Part shown: positions 6,535-15,287 of the stretch, in pieces
How the letters are laid out: each line of letters begins with the position of its first letter
How positions within the stretch are numbered: the first letter of the stretch is position 1
Assembly: GCA_937926975.1 (NCBI GenBank)
Contig: CALBCJ010000018.1
Coordinates: forward strand, 1 to 15,586
DNA from: an uncultured Propionibacteriaceae bacterium
GTDB taxonomy: Bacteria; Actinomycetota; Actinomycetes; Propionibacteriales; Propionibacteriaceae
DNA length: 15,586 nucleotides
Direction: 5' to 3'
The notes under the pieces: generated by a model
What the model saw: the letters and a program-made list of their open reading frames with translations, nothing else
What the model was told of the DNA's origin: nothing
The model's database searches: none
Program-made: the position numbers and the translations under genes

Positions 6535-7226
6535 GGCTGCCCTGCCGGGTGCAGCACCGCCACCAGCCGCTCCAGGCAGCCGACCGCCTCGGCCCGGTGC
6601 TCCTCGGTCGACGGCTGCCCGCCGTAGTACGCCTGCCGGTACAGGGCCGCCAGGCGCTGCAGGTCGCCGCTGGGGGCCTCGGTCCTGGCCAGCACCGCGA
6701 CGACGAAGTCCTGCGAGGTCATCGTGGGCTGCCGCTGCAGCCCGTACTCCCCGGCCAGGCGTTCCAGGCGCCGCCAGCAGGTGACGATCGCGTCGAACAC
6801 GTCAGCCCCGGACCGCAGCTCCTCCAGTGACCAGGTGAGCTCGGCATGGACCTGCTCCTCGTCAACCAGCGGCTCGGGGCTGACCGCGGGCCGGGCGCGG
6901 CGGTCGTGGCGCAGCCGTACGGTGCGCTGCACCCGCCGGGTCACCCACAGCAGCGCCCCGGCGACCACGAGCCCGGTGGCCAGCAGCAGCGCGTCCTGGA
7001 CCCAGTCCGGCCAGGGCTCAGGCAGCGGCGGTGGCGGCGGCAGGGACGGCTGGCTGGTGGCCGACGGCACCGCGGCGGCGGACCGGACCGGCGCCGAGGC
7101 CTCGGGCGAGGGCAGCACCACCGGGTCTTCCCAGGTTCCCAGCGGCGGCAGGCCGCGGGTGGAGGCCACGGCGGCCAGCACGGTAACCACCACCGTCACC
7201 GTCACGGGGACCAGCCAGCGCCGCAC
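6531..7226 (-). CDS. DUF4129-type membrane protein, first gene of the MoxR/DUF58 operon
   Basis: From GTG 7226 the product is 231 residues. An N-terminal hydrophobic segment (4-21, signal anchor) is followed by a Pro/Ser/Ala-rich extracellular stretch (about 26-74), a second membrane helix (77-95), basic residues (97-112), and a cytoplasmic C-terminal domain (about 123-228). That last part, with CWRRLERLAGEYG, then TSQDFVVAVLA, then LAALYRQAYYGG, matches the DUF4129 pattern, a domain regularly encoded beside MoxR and DUF58 genes and at the end of transglutaminase-like membrane proteins. The frame is open further upstream, but only this start gives a natural membrane N-terminus; no clear Shine-Dalgarno precedes it, so the start is provisional. 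It overlaps the next gene by 4 nt. Confidence 0.82.
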   Translation of the reverse strand: MRRWLVPVTVTVVVTVLAAVASTRGLPPLGTWEDPVVLPSPEASAPVRSAAAVPSATSQPSLPPPPPLPEPWPDWVQDALLLATGLVVAGALLWVTRRVQRTVRLRHDRRARPAVSPEPLVDEEQVHAELTWSLEELRSGADVFDAIVTCWRRLERLAGEYGLQRQPTMTSQDFVVAVLARTEAPSGDLQRLAALYRQAYYGGQPSTEEHRAEAVGCLERLVAVLHPAGQP

Positions 7227-7500
7227 AGCATGACTGTACGGCTCCGCGGGCGGCTGCCCAGAGGGCGACCGGGACAGGTCCCAGGACCACCCCGCTCCCC
7301 GCACAGCTGCGGACCTCCCGGGCGTGGCCGGGCTCACCGGCTGCTCCAGGCCTGGGTCGGTCCGTTCCTGTGCCCCGCCGGACCGGGGCCGGACCCGCGG
7401 TGGCCGCCGCTGGGTGGACCGAGGCCGACCAGGCCCTGCACCGACCCCGCGCTGCGAGGGCAGGCTGGGCGGGTGACAGGGCGTGTGACAGGCTGGGTCC

Positions 7501-8511
7501 ATGCTGCAGGCAGTGCTCGCCGCACGACCGGAGATGGTCGCCCAGGTCCTGGTTCCCGACGACCTGGAGCCGCTCGCAGCGGCGTACCAGGTTGACACCA
7601 GCCGTTTCGTCACCGACTGGTCGCAGCTCGGCCCGGCCGAGCTGGCCGCGGTCGAGGTGGTGGTGTCGGGCTGGGGCTCGCCGCTGATCGACGCCTCGGT
7701 CCTGGACCGGATGCCGGCGCTGCGGGCGGTCTGCCACGCCGCGGGTACGGTGCGGTTCACCGTGACCCGTGAGGTGCTGGAGCGTGGGGTGGCGGTCAGC
7801 AGCGCCGCCTGGGCGAACGCGCTGCCGGTCGCCGAGTACACGGTGGCGATGATCCTGCTGGCGGCGAAGCGGACCCTGCTCGCCTCGCAGCGCTACCGGG
7901 AGGCCCGGACCTGGCGCCCCGACGACATCTCCCCGGTCGGATCGGCCGGCGACACCGGCACCTACCGGGCCGAGGTGGGGATCATCTCGGCGTCCCTGGT
8001 GGGGCGGCGGGTGCTGGCCCTGCTCGAGCCGTACGACCTGGTGCCGCTGCTGTACGACCCGTACGTCAGCGCCGAGGAGGCCCGGCGGCTGGGGGCGGAG
8101 AAGGTCGAGCTGGCCGAGCTCTTCCGCCGCTGCCGGGTGGTCAGCCTGCACACCCCGGACCTGCCCGCGACCAGGGGGATGATCACCGCCGAGCTGCTGG
8201 GGCTGATGCGCCCCGGGGCCACCTTCATCAACACCGCACGGCCGCTGGTCGTCGACCAGGAGGGGCTGCGGCGAGTGCTGCGCGGCGGCGAGGTGTCAGC
8301 GGTGCTGGACGTCACCTGGCCCGAGCCGCTGCCCGCCGACGACGAGCTGTGGGACCTGCCGAACGTGCTGCTCACCCCGCACTGGGCCGGCTCGGCCGGC
8401 AACGAGCAGCGCCGGCTCGGCCGGATCGCCGTCGAGGAGGCGCTGCGGGTCGCCCGCGGCGAGCCCCTCGCCTACCCCGTACGCCTCGACCGGTGGGACA
8501 TCACCGCCTAG
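7501..8511 (+). CDS. D-isomer-specific 2-hydroxyacid dehydrogenase family protein with altered NAD-binding loop
   Basis: This 336-residue protein has the two-domain formate/glycerate dehydrogenase fold: substrate-binding segments (1-105 and 300-336) around a Rossmann domain (about 106-295). The catalytic set is in place: Arg247 (INTARP), Glu275 (TWPEP) and His294 (LTPHWAGS). The dinucleotide fingerprint, normally GxGxxG, reads G160-IISASLV-G168, so both central Gly are Ser; actinobacterial relatives often have a GAS-type loop, so this may be a subfamily trait carried one step further. Arg247 is followed by Pro instead of the usual Gly. YDP at 185-187 ends the second strand. The substrate is unknown; relatives reduce 2-keto acids or oxidise hydroxyacids. 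There is no Shine-Dalgarno before ATG 7501, but CAGGCT lies 6 nt upstream, suggesting a leaderless transcript. The gene stands alone, convergent with galE. Confidence 0.88.
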   Translation: MLQAVLAARPEMVAQVLVPDDLEPLAAAYQVDTSRFVTDWSQLGPAELAAVEVVVSGWGSPLIDASVLDRMPALRAVCHAAGTVRFTVTREVLERGVAVSSAAWANALPVAEYTVAMILLAAKRTLLASQRYREARTWRPDDISPVGSAGDTGTYRAEVGIISASLVGRRVLALLEPYDLVPLLYDPYVSAEEARRLGAEKVELAELFRRCRVVSLHTPDLPATRGMITAELLGLMRPGATFINTARPLVVDQEGLRRVLRGGEVSAVLDVTWPEPLPADDELWDLPNVLLTPHWAGSAGNEQRRLGRIAVEEALRVARGEPLAYPVRLDRWDITA

Positions 8512-8570
8512 CAGCAGCCACCAGCCGCAACGAACCCCGTAGCCAGACCGCAGTCGAGGCGAAGAGCCGC

Positions 8571-9542
8571 TCAAAGGTGAGCGCGGCGGGCTGACCAGGC
8601 CGAGGCGACCATCTCGTCGATGGTGTAGCGCATGGTCCAGTCCAGGTCCCGGGCGGCGGCGGTGGCGTCGGCGACGATCTGGGCCGGGTCGCCGGGGCGG
8701 CGCGGGTTGGTCTGCGGGTCCAGGTCGTGGCCGGTGACCCGGGCCATGGCGTCCATGATCTGCCGCACCGACAGGCCCGAGCCGGAGCCCAGGTTGTACG
8801 CGGGGAGCAGCTCTCGCCCGGCCAGCAGCGCCTCGGCGGCGACCACGTGGCTGTGGGCCAGGTCGGCGACGTGGATGTAGTCGCGCACGCAGGTCCCGTC
8901 CGGGGTCGGGTAGTCGTCGCCGTTGACGTGGGGCCGCCTCCCCTCGATCAAGGCCTCGATGACCAGGGGGAACAGGTTGTGCGGTGAGGCGTCGTAGACC
9001 TCGTCGGTGCCGGAGCCGACCACGTTGAAGTAGCGCAGCGAGACGTGCCGGAAACCAGGCACCGCGACCGCCTGGTCGGCGAGCAGCCACTCCCCGATCA
9101 GCTTGGTCTGCCCGTACGGGGACTCGGGCCCGGTCGGCGTCTCCTCGGTGACCAGGTCGGTGCGCGGCGTCCCGTACACGGAGGCGCTGGAGGAGAAGAC
9201 GATCGTGGTGACGCCGGTCTCCTGCATGGCGGCCAGCACCCGGACGGTGCCGGTGACGTTCTGCTCGTACGTGTGCAGCGGCCGCTGGACGGAGACGCCC
9301 GCGTACTTGTAGCCCGCGACGTGGATCACCCCGGCGCAGGAGTGGGCCCGCAGCGTGTCGGCGACCGCGGCGGCGTCGAGGATGCTCGCCTCGACCAGCG
9401 GCACCCCGGCCGGGACGAAGTCGCGCCGGCCGCTGGACAGGTCGTCGACCACCACTGGCCGGTGCCCGTGCTCGGCGAGCGCCCGCACCACGTGCGCCCC
9501 GATGTACCCGGCACCGCCGGTCACCAGAAAGGCCTCACCCAT
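8571..9542 (-). CDS. galE: UDP-glucose 4-epimerase
   Basis: GalE interconverts UDP-galactose and UDP-glucose in the Leloir pathway and supplies UDP-galactose for cell-wall polysaccharides. The 323-residue length is typical. The NAD-binding GGAGYIG sits at 9-15, DDLSSG at 33-38, the catalytic SSSASVYG at 117-124 and Y143-x3-K147 (SPYGQTK) in the active site. Sugar-nucleotide-binding segments follow, including SLRYFNVVGS and the conserved CVRDYIHVADLA. Its start lies only 6 nt beyond the stop of the uridylyltransferase gene, so the two form one transcript. AAGGGATGA sits about 9 nt before the ATG. The gene is convergent with the dehydrogenase, and no strong terminator is seen in the 59-bp gap. 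Confidence 0.96.
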   Translation of the reverse strand: MGEAFLVTGGAGYIGAHVVRALAEHGHRPVVVDDLSSGRRDFVPAGVPLVEASILDAAAVADTLRAHSCAGVIHVAGYKYAGVSVQRPLHTYEQNVTGTVRVLAAMQETGVTTIVFSSSASVYGTPRTDLVTEETPTGPESPYGQTKLIGEWLLADQAVAVPGFRHVSLRYFNVVGSGTDEVYDASPHNLFPLVIEALIEGRRPHVNGDDYPTPDGTCVRDYIHVADLAHSHVVAAEALLAGRELLPAYNLGSGSGLSVRQIMDAMARVTGHDLDPQTNPRRPGDPAQIVADATAAARDLDWTMRYTIDEMVASAWSARRAHL

Positions 9543-9548
9543 CTCACA

Positions 9549-10913
9549 TCATCCCTTCAGAACCGTCTGGTCAGGCACGCTGCCCCCATCCTCGCGCAAG
9601 ACCACGTCGCCCTCGACCACCACGCCCTTCCCGAAGCGCCAGTCGCCCTGGACGCTCAGCGACCGGGCCCTGGTCAGCGACGGCGGGTACGGCAGGCGCT
9701 CCTCGTAGTCGGTGAGGTTGCGGTACGCGCCGCCGAGCGTCACCACCGGCATCGGCGAGACGGTGGCCCGGGGCACCCAGGAGTCGTCGAGCCGGTACGC
9801 GTCGCTGCGCAGCAGCAGCAGCTCGTTGGTGGACTTGACCGGCACGAACCGGCTGCGCGGGACCACGATCGCGGTGGCCTGGTCGAAGCACTCGATGGCG
9901 GCCCCCATCGCCGACTCGACCTGGTAGACGGCGGGGGTGCCAGGGTCGCGCGGGTCGACGGTCTTCTGGTTGCGGATCAGCGCCAGCCCGAGCACCCCGT
10001 TCCGCTCTGACAAGGTCTGACGCAGCTGGGCCAGGTCGAACCAGAGGTTGTTGGTGCTCGCGTACGGGTGAACTGCCGGGTCGGTGAAGAAGCGCATGTC
10101 GTCCGGGGTGGTCTGGGCCGTCTCGCGCAGGACCAGCCGACCGTCCGAGCGGCGGCGGGCGATGTGGCCGCCCTTGACGTCCATCGGGGTCCGCGGGGTG
10201 ACCTCGGCGGCGAAGGCGGCGCCACAGCGGGCGAACCAGCCGGCCAGCCGGGCGCTCGGGGCGGCGCCGAGGTTGTCGGAGTTGGCGACGCAGGCGTACC
10301 GGAAGCCCTCCTGGAGCAGGGCGTCGAGCAGTCCCGACTCGAGCAGGGTCGGGTAGATGTCGCCGTGGCCCGGTGGGCACCACTCCAGCCTGGGGTCGGC
10401 CGGCCAGCTGACCGGTGACAGGTCGTCGACCAGGAGCTTCGGCTCCTGGGACTGCATCATGTCGAGCGGCAGGCCACCGACCTGGAGGTCGTAACCGGCG
10501 AGGGCGGCCAGCGAGTCGTCGCGGGTGCTGAAGGAGTGCAGCAGCACCAGCGGCAGCCGTACCTGGTAGCGCTCCCGGGCCCACAGCACCTGCCGGGCGA
10601 TCAGGTCGAGAAAGGTCAGCCCGTCACGGACCGGCAGCAGCGACTTGGCCCGCGACAGGCCCATGGAGGTGCCTAGTCCCCCGTTGAGCCGGATCACGGC
10701 CGTCTGGGCGAGCGCGTCCCGGTCGTCGTCGCTGCCGGCCAGGTCCTCGTACCTGGCGAGGTCGGGCACCGGCTCGATGCTGGACTCCGGGATGATCCCG
10801 GTCGAGCCCTCCTCCAGCTGCCGGTAGTACGCGGTGAAGATCGCTACCGCGGTCTCGTTCACCCCGGCGGCCCGCATCTTGGCCTGGGCCGCGCTCAACG
10901 CCTGCGTGCTCAT
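9549..10913 (-). CDS. UTP--glucose-1-phosphate uridylyltransferase, eukaryotic-type (UDPGP family)
   Basis: This enzyme makes UDP-glucose from UTP and glucose-1-phosphate. The 454-residue length and motifs fit the UDPGP family (UGP1/USP-like), not the roughly 300-residue bacterial GalU. The nucleotide-binding loop is LNGGLGTSMGLSRAKSLLPV (76-95, Lys90 catalytic), followed by GLTFLDL; GHGDIY (182-187) and NSDNLGA (211-217) bind uracil and sugar. A left-handed beta-helix tail ends in VVLREDGGSVPDQTVLKG. Bifidobacteria and some other actinomycetes carry related enzymes beside galactose genes. TAGATT lies 6 nt before ATG 10913 and no Shine-Dalgarno is present, so the mRNA is probably leaderless. 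It forms an operon with galE. Some family members also accept galactose-1-phosphate, which matters because no galT is seen here; the specificity cannot be read from sequence. Confidence 0.92.
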   Translation of the reverse strand: MSTQALSAAQAKMRAAGVNETAVAIFTAYYRQLEEGSTGIIPESSIEPVPDLARYEDLAGSDDDRDALAQTAVIRLNGGLGTSMGLSRAKSLLPVRDGLTFLDLIARQVLWARERYQVRLPLVLLHSFSTRDDSLAALAGYDLQVGGLPLDMMQSQEPKLLVDDLSPVSWPADPRLEWCPPGHGDIYPTLLESGLLDALLQEGFRYACVANSDNLGAAPSARLAGWFARCGAAFAAEVTPRTPMDVKGGHIARRRSDGRLVLRETAQTTPDDMRFFTDPAVHPYASTNNLWFDLAQLRQTLSERNGVLGLALIRNQKTVDPRDPGTPAVYQVESAMGAAIECFDQATAIVVPRSRFVPVKSTNELLLLRSDAYRLDDSWVPRATVSPMPVVTLGGAYRNLTDYEERLPYPPSLTRARSLSVQGDWRFGKGVVVEGDVVLREDGGSVPDQTVLKG

Positions 10914-10919
10914 GCGGGG

Positions 10920-10925
10920 AATCTA
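10920..10925 (-). promoter_or_regulatory. Putative -10 box for the uridylyltransferase-galE operon (leaderless)
   Basis: TAGATT on the minus strand ends 6 nt before the ATG at 10913, so transcription should begin at or next to the start codon. There is no Shine-Dalgarno and no convincing -35 box. Confidence 0.45.
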
Positions 10926-11016
10926 CCGGGGACCACGGACAGTCGCGCAGTCCTGGCCGAGGGCCGAGTGGAGCCGGCGGCGGTCGGGAGTCTAGTCGAT
11001 AGGTCAGCGATCACTG

Positions 11017-11037
11017 TATAGTCAGTACATGCTGACT
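11017..11037 (+). promoter_or_regulatory. cmtR -10 box and candidate operator palindrome over the start codon
   Basis: TATAGT (11017-11022) ends 6 nt before ATG 11029, predicting a leaderless cmtR mRNA. Inverted arms AGTCAG (11020-11025) and CTGACT (11032-11037) flank TACATG, which contains the start codon. ArsR-family repressors bind short palindromes over their own promoters, so this is a plausible autoregulatory site. The -35 is not recognisable. Confidence 0.6.
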
Positions 11038-11388
11038 CTTGTTTCCCGGGTGGACGTGATGAACCGGCTGGGCCGGGCGATGGCCGATCCCACGCGCTCC
11101 CGAATCCTGCTCTCACTGCTGGACGAGCCGGGGTATCCGGCGAAGCTCGCCCGCGAGCTGGACCTGACGCGCACGAACGTGTCGAACCACCTCGCCTGTC
11201 TGCGCGGGTGCGGGATCGTGGTCGCTGAGCCCGAGGGCCGGCAGACCCGGTACGAGATCGCCGACCCCCACCTGGCCGCCGCGCTGACAGCCCTGGTCGA
11301 GGTGACCTTGGCGGTCGATGAGAACGAACCGTGCATTGACCCGGCCTGCACGGTTCCCGGTTGCTGCACCCCGGAGAGGGCGAAGTGA
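11029..11388 (+). CDS. cmtR: ArsR/SmtB-family Cd/Pb-responsive repressor, CmtR-like
   Basis: The 119-residue protein is a winged-helix metal sensor. It resembles Mycobacterium tuberculosis CmtR closely in pattern: LGRAMADPTRSRIL near the start, LTRTNVSNHLACLRGCGIVVAEPEGRQTRY written here as two pieces, 46-60 (helix-turn-helix recognition region) and 61-75 (wing). The three metal ligands of CmtR are present at the same numbers: Cys57, Cys61 and Cys102. Extra cysteines (Cys107, Cys112, Cys113) in the tail could tune binding. Metal binding should release DNA and allow expression of the downstream transporter. The gene overlaps the transporter start as GTGA (11385-11388), so both are coupled. Cd(II)/Pb(II) sensing is inferred from the family. 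Confidence 0.92.
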   Translation: MLTLVSRVDVMNRLGRAMADPTRSRILLSLLDEPGYPAKLARELDLTRTNVSNHLACLRGCGIVVAEPEGRQTRYEIADPHLAAALTALVEVTLAVDENEPCIDPACTVPGCCTPERAK

Positions 11389-12077
11389 CAACGGAGGTGC
11401 TGACTCCTGCCCGGACCGGAGTGCTGCGTCGGCGGATCAGGATCGTGGTCGCGATCACGATCACCTGGAACGTCATTGAGGCGGTGGTCTCTCTCACCGC
11501 CGGTGAAGCCGCCTCCTCCGCGGCACTGATCGGGTTCGGTCTGGACTCCATCGTGGAAGTCCTCTCCGCCGCGGCCGTCGCGTGGCAGTTCGCCGCCCCC
11601 GACCCGGAGAAGCGGGAGAAGGTCGCGCTGCGGGTGATCGCGGTGTCCTTCTTCGGCCTCGCCGCCTACGTCTCGGTCGACGCGATCCTGTCACTGACGG
11701 GCCTGCGAGACCCGGAGCACTCGACGGTCGGGATCGTGCTGGCCGCGCTGAGTCTTCTGGTGATGCCGTTCCTGTCCTGGTTCGAGCGGCGCACCGGGCG
11801 CGAGCTCGGCTCCGCCACCGCGGTCGCGGACTCTCAGCAGACCCTGATCTGCACCTACCTCTCCGCCGCGCTCCTCATCGGCCTGCTGCTCAACAGCCTG
11901 CTCGGATGGGCGTGGGCGGACTCCATCGCCGCCCTGGTGATCGCCGGGTTCGCCGTCCGCGAGGGCATCGAGGCGTGGCGTGGAGATGCGTGCTGCGCCG
12001 CCCCGGTCGCCGTTCTCACGGGGGAGCGTGAGCCCGAGCACTGCGACGACGACTGCTGCGCGTCGGATGGACGCTGA
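11385..12077 (+). CDS. Cation (heavy-metal) transporter, CDF-like, partner of CmtR
   Basis: From GTG 11385 the product is 230 residues. About six membrane helices are visible: roughly 17-37, 41-65, 81-105, 113-132, 147-172 and 176-194. GFGLDSIVEVLS (47-58) and ATAVADSQQTLICTYLS (141-157) correspond to the metal-site helices of cation diffusion facilitators, with Asp51 and Asp146 as likely ligands. It lacks the usual C-terminal cytoplasmic domain; instead the tail is Cys-rich (CCAAP, EHCDDDCCASDGR) and probably binds soft metals. Export of Cd, Pb, Zn or similar ions is likely. The start overlaps the cmtR stop and is preceded by GGAGAGGG, so repressor and exporter form one unit. cmtR-transporter pairs travel between actinomycetes, and this one sits between divergent galactose genes, consistent with insertion. 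Confidence 0.88.
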   Translation: MTTEVLTPARTGVLRRRIRIVVAITITWNVIEAVVSLTAGEAASSAALIGFGLDSIVEVLSAAAVAWQFAAPDPEKREKVALRVIAVSFFGLAAYVSVDAILSLTGLRDPEHSTVGIVLAALSLLVMPFLSWFERRTGRELGSATAVADSQQTLICTYLSAALLIGLLLNSLLGWAWADSIAALVIAGFAVREGIEAWRGDACCAAPVAVLTGEREPEHCDDDCCASDGR

Positions 12078-12266
12078 GGCAGACTCGCTGCGGTCAAGGC
12101 TCGCGCAGGCCTGGACGCTCGAGGGTGTCGATGTAGCGGTGCCCTCGATGCTGAGCCCGAGCAAGCTGGTGAGGCGGCGCGGAGCTCGGCGAGGACGCGG
12201 TCTTCTCGAAGCGCCGTGGCGAAACCTACCGGCCGGGCTTGAGACCGACGCCGTCTCGGCCCCAGG

Positions 12267-13430
12267 ATGTCGGGCATGAGCGACGGGCGTGCAACTGACC
12301 TCTTCCAGAGCAGCTTCGGCGCCGAGCCGGACGGGGTCTGGGAGGCCCCGGGGCGGGTCAACCTGATCGGCGAGCACGTCGACTACCAGGGCGGGCTGGT
12401 GCTGCCGATCGCCTTGCCGCACCGGACCTGGGTGGCGGCACGGCGTCGTAGCGACGACCGGGTCCGGATGGTCTCGACCGGGGCTGACCAGATGGTCGAG
12501 GCTGACCTGCCCGATGTGGCGCCGGGGGTCCCGGCAGGGTGGGCCGGGTACCTGGCCGGGGTGCTCTGGGCCCTGCGCGAGGCCTCGTACGCGGTCTCGG
12601 GCCTGGACCTGGCGGTGCACTCGACGGTCCCGATCGGGGCCGGGCTGTCGTCGTCGGCCGCGCTGGAGGGGGCGGTCGCCGCCGCCGCCAGCGACCTGTA
12701 CGGGCTGGGGCTGCTCGCCGACGACGCCGGACGTACGACTCTGGCGGAACTGTGCCAGCGGGCCGAGAACGAGATCGCCCAGGCACCGACCGGCGGCATG
12801 GACCAGGCGGCCGCGATGCGCGCCACGCAGGGCTGTGCGCTGCTGCTCGACTGCCGCGACCAGTCACTGCGGCAGGTGCCGTTTGACCTGGCCAGGCACG
12901 GGCTGGCGCTGCTCGTGACCGATACCCGGGTCAGCCATGCGCTCGGCGACGGGCAGTACGGGAACCGACGCTCCGCGTGTGAGCAGGCCGCCGAGCGGCT
13001 TGGGGTGGCGACCCTGCGGGATGCCAGTGCTGAGGCGCTCGCACCGCTGACCGACCGTCCGGAGCTGCACCGCCGGGCCCGGCACGTGGTCAGCGAGATC
13101 CAGCGGGTACGGGAGGCGGTGGCCGCGCTGGAGGCCCGTGACCTGCCGGCGGTAGGGCGGGCGATGACCGCCTCGCACCACTCCCTGCGCGATGACTTCG
13201 AGGTCTCCTGCCCCGAGCTGGACCTGGCCGTCGACACCTGCCTGGCGCAGGGCGCCCTAGGTGCCCGGATGACCGGTGGCGGCTTCGGCGGCTCGGCGAT
13301 CGCCCTGGTCAGCGCCGACTCCACAGACCAGGTGGCCGACGCTGTCCAGGCCGCCTTCGCTGCCGCCGGGCACCGGCAGCCGCGGTTCTTCACCGCCACC
13401 GCCGCCTCTGGGGCCCGCCGCACCCGCTAA
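12267..13430 (+). CDS. galK: Galactokinase
   Basis: GalK phosphorylates alpha-D-galactose with ATP to galactose-1-phosphate, the first Leloir step. The 387-residue length is normal. The galactokinase signature GRVNLIGEHVDYQGG (29-43) contains Arg30 and Glu36, the GHMP ATP-binding loop is PIGAGLSSSAALE (122-134), the catalytic base is Asp179 in GGMDQ, and the C-terminal GHMP motif is ARMTGGGFGGSAIAL. YGNRRSACE also matches the family. An in-frame ATG at 12276 is an alternative start; neither start has a clear Shine-Dalgarno. The 189 bp upstream, after the transporter, show no confident gene. galK points away from the uridylyltransferase-galE pair, with the metal-resistance genes between. Confidence 0.96.
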   Translation: MSGMSDGRATDLFQSSFGAEPDGVWEAPGRVNLIGEHVDYQGGLVLPIALPHRTWVAARRRSDDRVRMVSTGADQMVEADLPDVAPGVPAGWAGYLAGVLWALREASYAVSGLDLAVHSTVPIGAGLSSSAALEGAVAAAASDLYGLGLLADDAGRTTLAELCQRAENEIAQAPTGGMDQAAAMRATQGCALLLDCRDQSLRQVPFDLARHGLALLVTDTRVSHALGDGQYGNRRSACEQAAERLGVATLRDASAEALAPLTDRPELHRRARHVVSEIQRVREAVAALEARDLPAVGRAMTASHHSLRDDFEVSCPELDLAVDTCLAQGALGARMTGGGFGGSAIALVSADSTDQVADAVQAAFAAAGHRQPRFFTATAASGARRTR

Positions 13431-13477
13431 GCCCGCCCGCACGCTACCTCAGCCCGGCTCCGCGACCCCAGCCTGGC

Positions 13478-14669
<1,192 letters not shown>

Positions 14670-14691
14670 CCGTACGCCGACTCGCCGAAGC

Positions 14692-14715
14692 TGAGCCAAA
14701 TCGGCTCAACTTTTT
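14692..14715 (+). terminator. Intrinsic terminator after the YceH-methyltransferase gene
   Basis: TGAGCC (14692-14697) and GGCTCA (14703-14708) form a 6-bp stem with loop AAATC, followed by AC and TTTTT (14711-14715). This is the only classical hairpin plus T-run in the window. Confidence 0.85.
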
Positions 14716-14726
14716 CGCCGAAACCC

Positions 14727-14755
14727 TTGGCTCGCGGCGCCGCGCGGAGTACCGT
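14727..14755 (+). promoter_or_regulatory. Promoter of the small heat-shock gene
   Basis: TTGGCT (14727-14732), 17-nt spacer and TACCGT (14750-14755) fit a housekeeping sigma promoter. The expected start, about 14762, falls inside the CIRCE operator, so HrcA binding would block it. Confidence 0.6.
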
Positions 14756-14757
14756 GG

Positions 14758-14784
14758 TTAGCACTCACCGACAACGAGTGCTAA
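14758..14784 (+). promoter_or_regulatory. CIRCE operator (HrcA binding site)
   Basis: TTAGCACTC (14758-14766), a 9-nt spacer and GAGTGCTAA (14776-14784) match the CIRCE consensus without a mismatch. HrcA represses through this element at normal temperature and releases it on heat shock. It ends 3 nt before the Shine-Dalgarno. Confidence 0.97.
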
Positions 14785-14798
14785 TGCAAGGAGGACTC

Positions 14799-15236
14799 AT
14801 GGCCCGCAGTTTTGACCCGATCCGCGAGATCTTCGGCGAGGCCTCGCGCACCATCTCGATGCCGATGGACCTGGTTCGTGACGGGCACGAGTTCATCGCC
14901 TCGATCGACCTGCCCGGCGTTGACCCGGCCAGCATCGACATCGACGCCGAGGAGCGCACCCTCACCGTCCGCGCCGTCCGCACCGCCCCGACCACCGAGG
15001 GCCGGCAGTGGCTGGTCCGGGAGCGCCCGACCGGAGCCTTCGCCCGCCAGCTCAGCCTGGGCAGCGGCCTGGCCCTCGACAAGGTCGAGGCCGCGTACGC
15101 CGACGGCGTGCTGACCCTGAGGATCCCGGTCGCCGAGGCCGCCCGGCCGCGCAAGATCACGGTCACCCACAACGGCACCCCGATCGAGGCCTCGATCACC
15201 GGCGAGGTCGCCGACACCGACCAGCCTCAGGGCTGA
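14799..15236 (+). CDS. Small heat-shock protein, Hsp20/alpha-crystallin family
   Basis: The 145-residue protein is an ATP-independent holdase that binds unfolding proteins. Its N-terminal arm is short (1-20, ARSFDPIREIFGEA), followed by the alpha-crystallin domain (about 21-122): MPMDLVRDGHEFIASIDLPG, DIDAEERTLTVRAVR, then the classic A101-DG-VL-TLRI-P110 motif and KITV. The short C-terminal tail (123-145) has no clear I-x-I/V anchor, which may limit large oligomers. ATG 14799 is chosen because AAGGAGGA (14788-14795) precedes it and the CIRCE operator sits just upstream; an in-frame ATG at 14727 would lie in the promoter and is rejected. Regulation by HrcA is predicted from the perfect CIRCE. 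A hairpin at 15253-15287 follows. Confidence 0.95.
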   Translation: MARSFDPIREIFGEASRTISMPMDLVRDGHEFIASIDLPGVDPASIDIDAEERTLTVRAVRTAPTTEGRQWLVRERPTGAFARQLSLGSGLALDKVEAAYADGVLTLRIPVAEAARPRKITVTHNGTPIEASITGEVADTDQPQG

Positions 15237-15252
15237 CCTCTCCCCCGCACAC

Positions 15253-15287
15253 AGCGGCGCCGGTCACTCGTCGTGGCCGGCGCCGCT
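15253..15287 (+). terminator. GC-rich hairpin after the small heat-shock gene
   Basis: AGCGGCGCCGG (15253-15263) pairs perfectly over 11 bp with CCGGCGCCGCT (15277-15287) around a 13-nt loop. No T-run follows. It may work in both directions. Confidence 0.6.

Noticed and set aside
7473..7492. Tandem GTGACAGG before the dehydrogenase gene
   Set aside because: Two 8-nt copies only and not palindromic; I cannot support an operator.
12078..12266. Possible decayed recombinase or transposase between the transporter and galK
   Set aside because: No frame keeps a recognisable motif on either strand.
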